NCBI GenBank assembly: GCA_024434165.1
Contig: QMIW01000011.1
Location: 1 to 59,908 of the forward strand
DNA length: 59,908 nt
Reading direction: 5' to 3'
Source of the DNA: Chloroflexota bacterium
GTDB taxonomy: Bacteria; Chloroflexota; Anaerolineae; Anaerolineales; Villigracilaceae
The notes beneath the pieces were generated by a model. The model was not told the DNA's origin. It did not search any database and was given only the letters and a program-made list of their open reading frames with translations. Numbering within the stretch: the stretch's first letter is position 1; the number at the start of each line of letters is the position of its first letter. Below, piece after piece: positions 59,703 to 59,908 of this stretch. Both the position numbers and the translations under genes were made by a program.

Positions 59703-59908
59703 TTATTTCGCGGCGAGCGCTTCCGCGCCGCCGACAATATCCAAAATATCGTTGGTGATCGTCTGTTGACGAACCTTGTTGTAAACCAGCTGCAGCGCGC
59801 CGACGAGTTCCTTCGCGTTGTCGGTGGCATTGCGCATGGCGATCATGCGGGCGGCGTGTTCGCTCGCCTGTGATTCGAGAATCGCCTGATAGACCTGCAA
59901 TGCGGTAA
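59703..59908 (-). CDS. atpG: F1Fo ATP synthase gamma subunit, C-terminal part
   Basis: The frame runs off the window end and gives about 68 C-terminal residues, with [20 protein letters not shown], the family's most conserved block, then a helix ending [18 protein letters not shown]. The start is outside the window. Gamma forms the rotating shaft in the catalytic head. It is read into atpD. Confidence 0.97.
   Translation of the reverse strand, partial: TALQVYQAILESQASEHAARMIAMRNATDNAKELVGALQLVYNKVRQQTITNDILDIVGGAEALAAK

Overview
The window looks like a chromosomal segment of an uncultured Chloroflexota bacterium, most likely of the class Anaerolineae. This is inferred from gene content and style only: Thr/Pro-rich lipoproteins, a PCYCGC-motif lipoprotein, an MreB-like gene attached to the ATP synthase operon, many corrinoid/FAD/GcvT demethylation genes, and many short dispersed inverted repeats. 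No taxonomic marker such as rRNA is present. The only RNA gene seen is a tRNA-Arg(CCG).

Region 1 (110-7831, minus strand) is a respiratory/copper redox locus. A small Cys-containing protein, a DUF2085 membrane protein and a NarL/NarX-type two-component system lead into a small membrane protein, a PCYCGC lipoprotein, a CuA-site cupredoxin, a membrane polyferredoxin, a second CuA protein fused to cytochrome c, and a DUF1573 protein. The DUF1573 gene carries an in-frame TGA directly after a Cys codon, followed by a hairpin at the position expected of a bacterial SECIS. I read it as a selenoprotein, and it is the most striking single item here. A Tat-type Rieske protein is divergent at 8045.

Region 2 (8543-17763) holds decayed gene fragments (DUF2293-like, UvrD/AddA-like). 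It continues with YjbQ, an acyltransferase and a DJ-1/PfpI protein, then a FbpABC/PotABCD-like ABC importer with an alkaline-phosphatase-superfamily enzyme, and a PiT phosphate transporter with its DUF47 partner.

Region 3 (17782-43649) is a large catabolic locus arranged around a divergent promoter and a DeoR-type repressor. Each arm has an FAD oxidoreductase-GcvT fusion (dimethylglycine/sarcosine dehydrogenase type), a choline-kinase-like phosphotransferase and an APC permease. The minus arm adds an MttB-type corrinoid methyltransferase, a PfkB-like protein without its catalytic Asp, and a metallophosphoesterase. The plus arm adds a transaldolase, a class II aldolase, an aminotransferase, a HAD phosphatase, a glycerol-kinase-like protein and a GlpA-like flavoprotein. 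I infer a pathway that imports, phosphorylates and demethylates an N-methylated or choline-like compound carrying a polyol or sugar part. The substrate is unknown.

Region 4 (43662-59908) carries mostly housekeeping and signalling genes: NUDIX, bactofilin-like, the split TIGR03960/TIGR03936 radical SAM pair, PrsW, tRNA-Arg, an SH3b/FecR/CHASE2-cyclase operon, Rex with a likely autoregulatory operator, and the end of an F1Fo ATP synthase operon (gamma, beta, epsilon) followed by an MreB-like gene.

Several families of short inverted repeats lie between genes and, unusually, inside the GlpA-like gene, where they encode insertions, a domain linker and the C-terminus.
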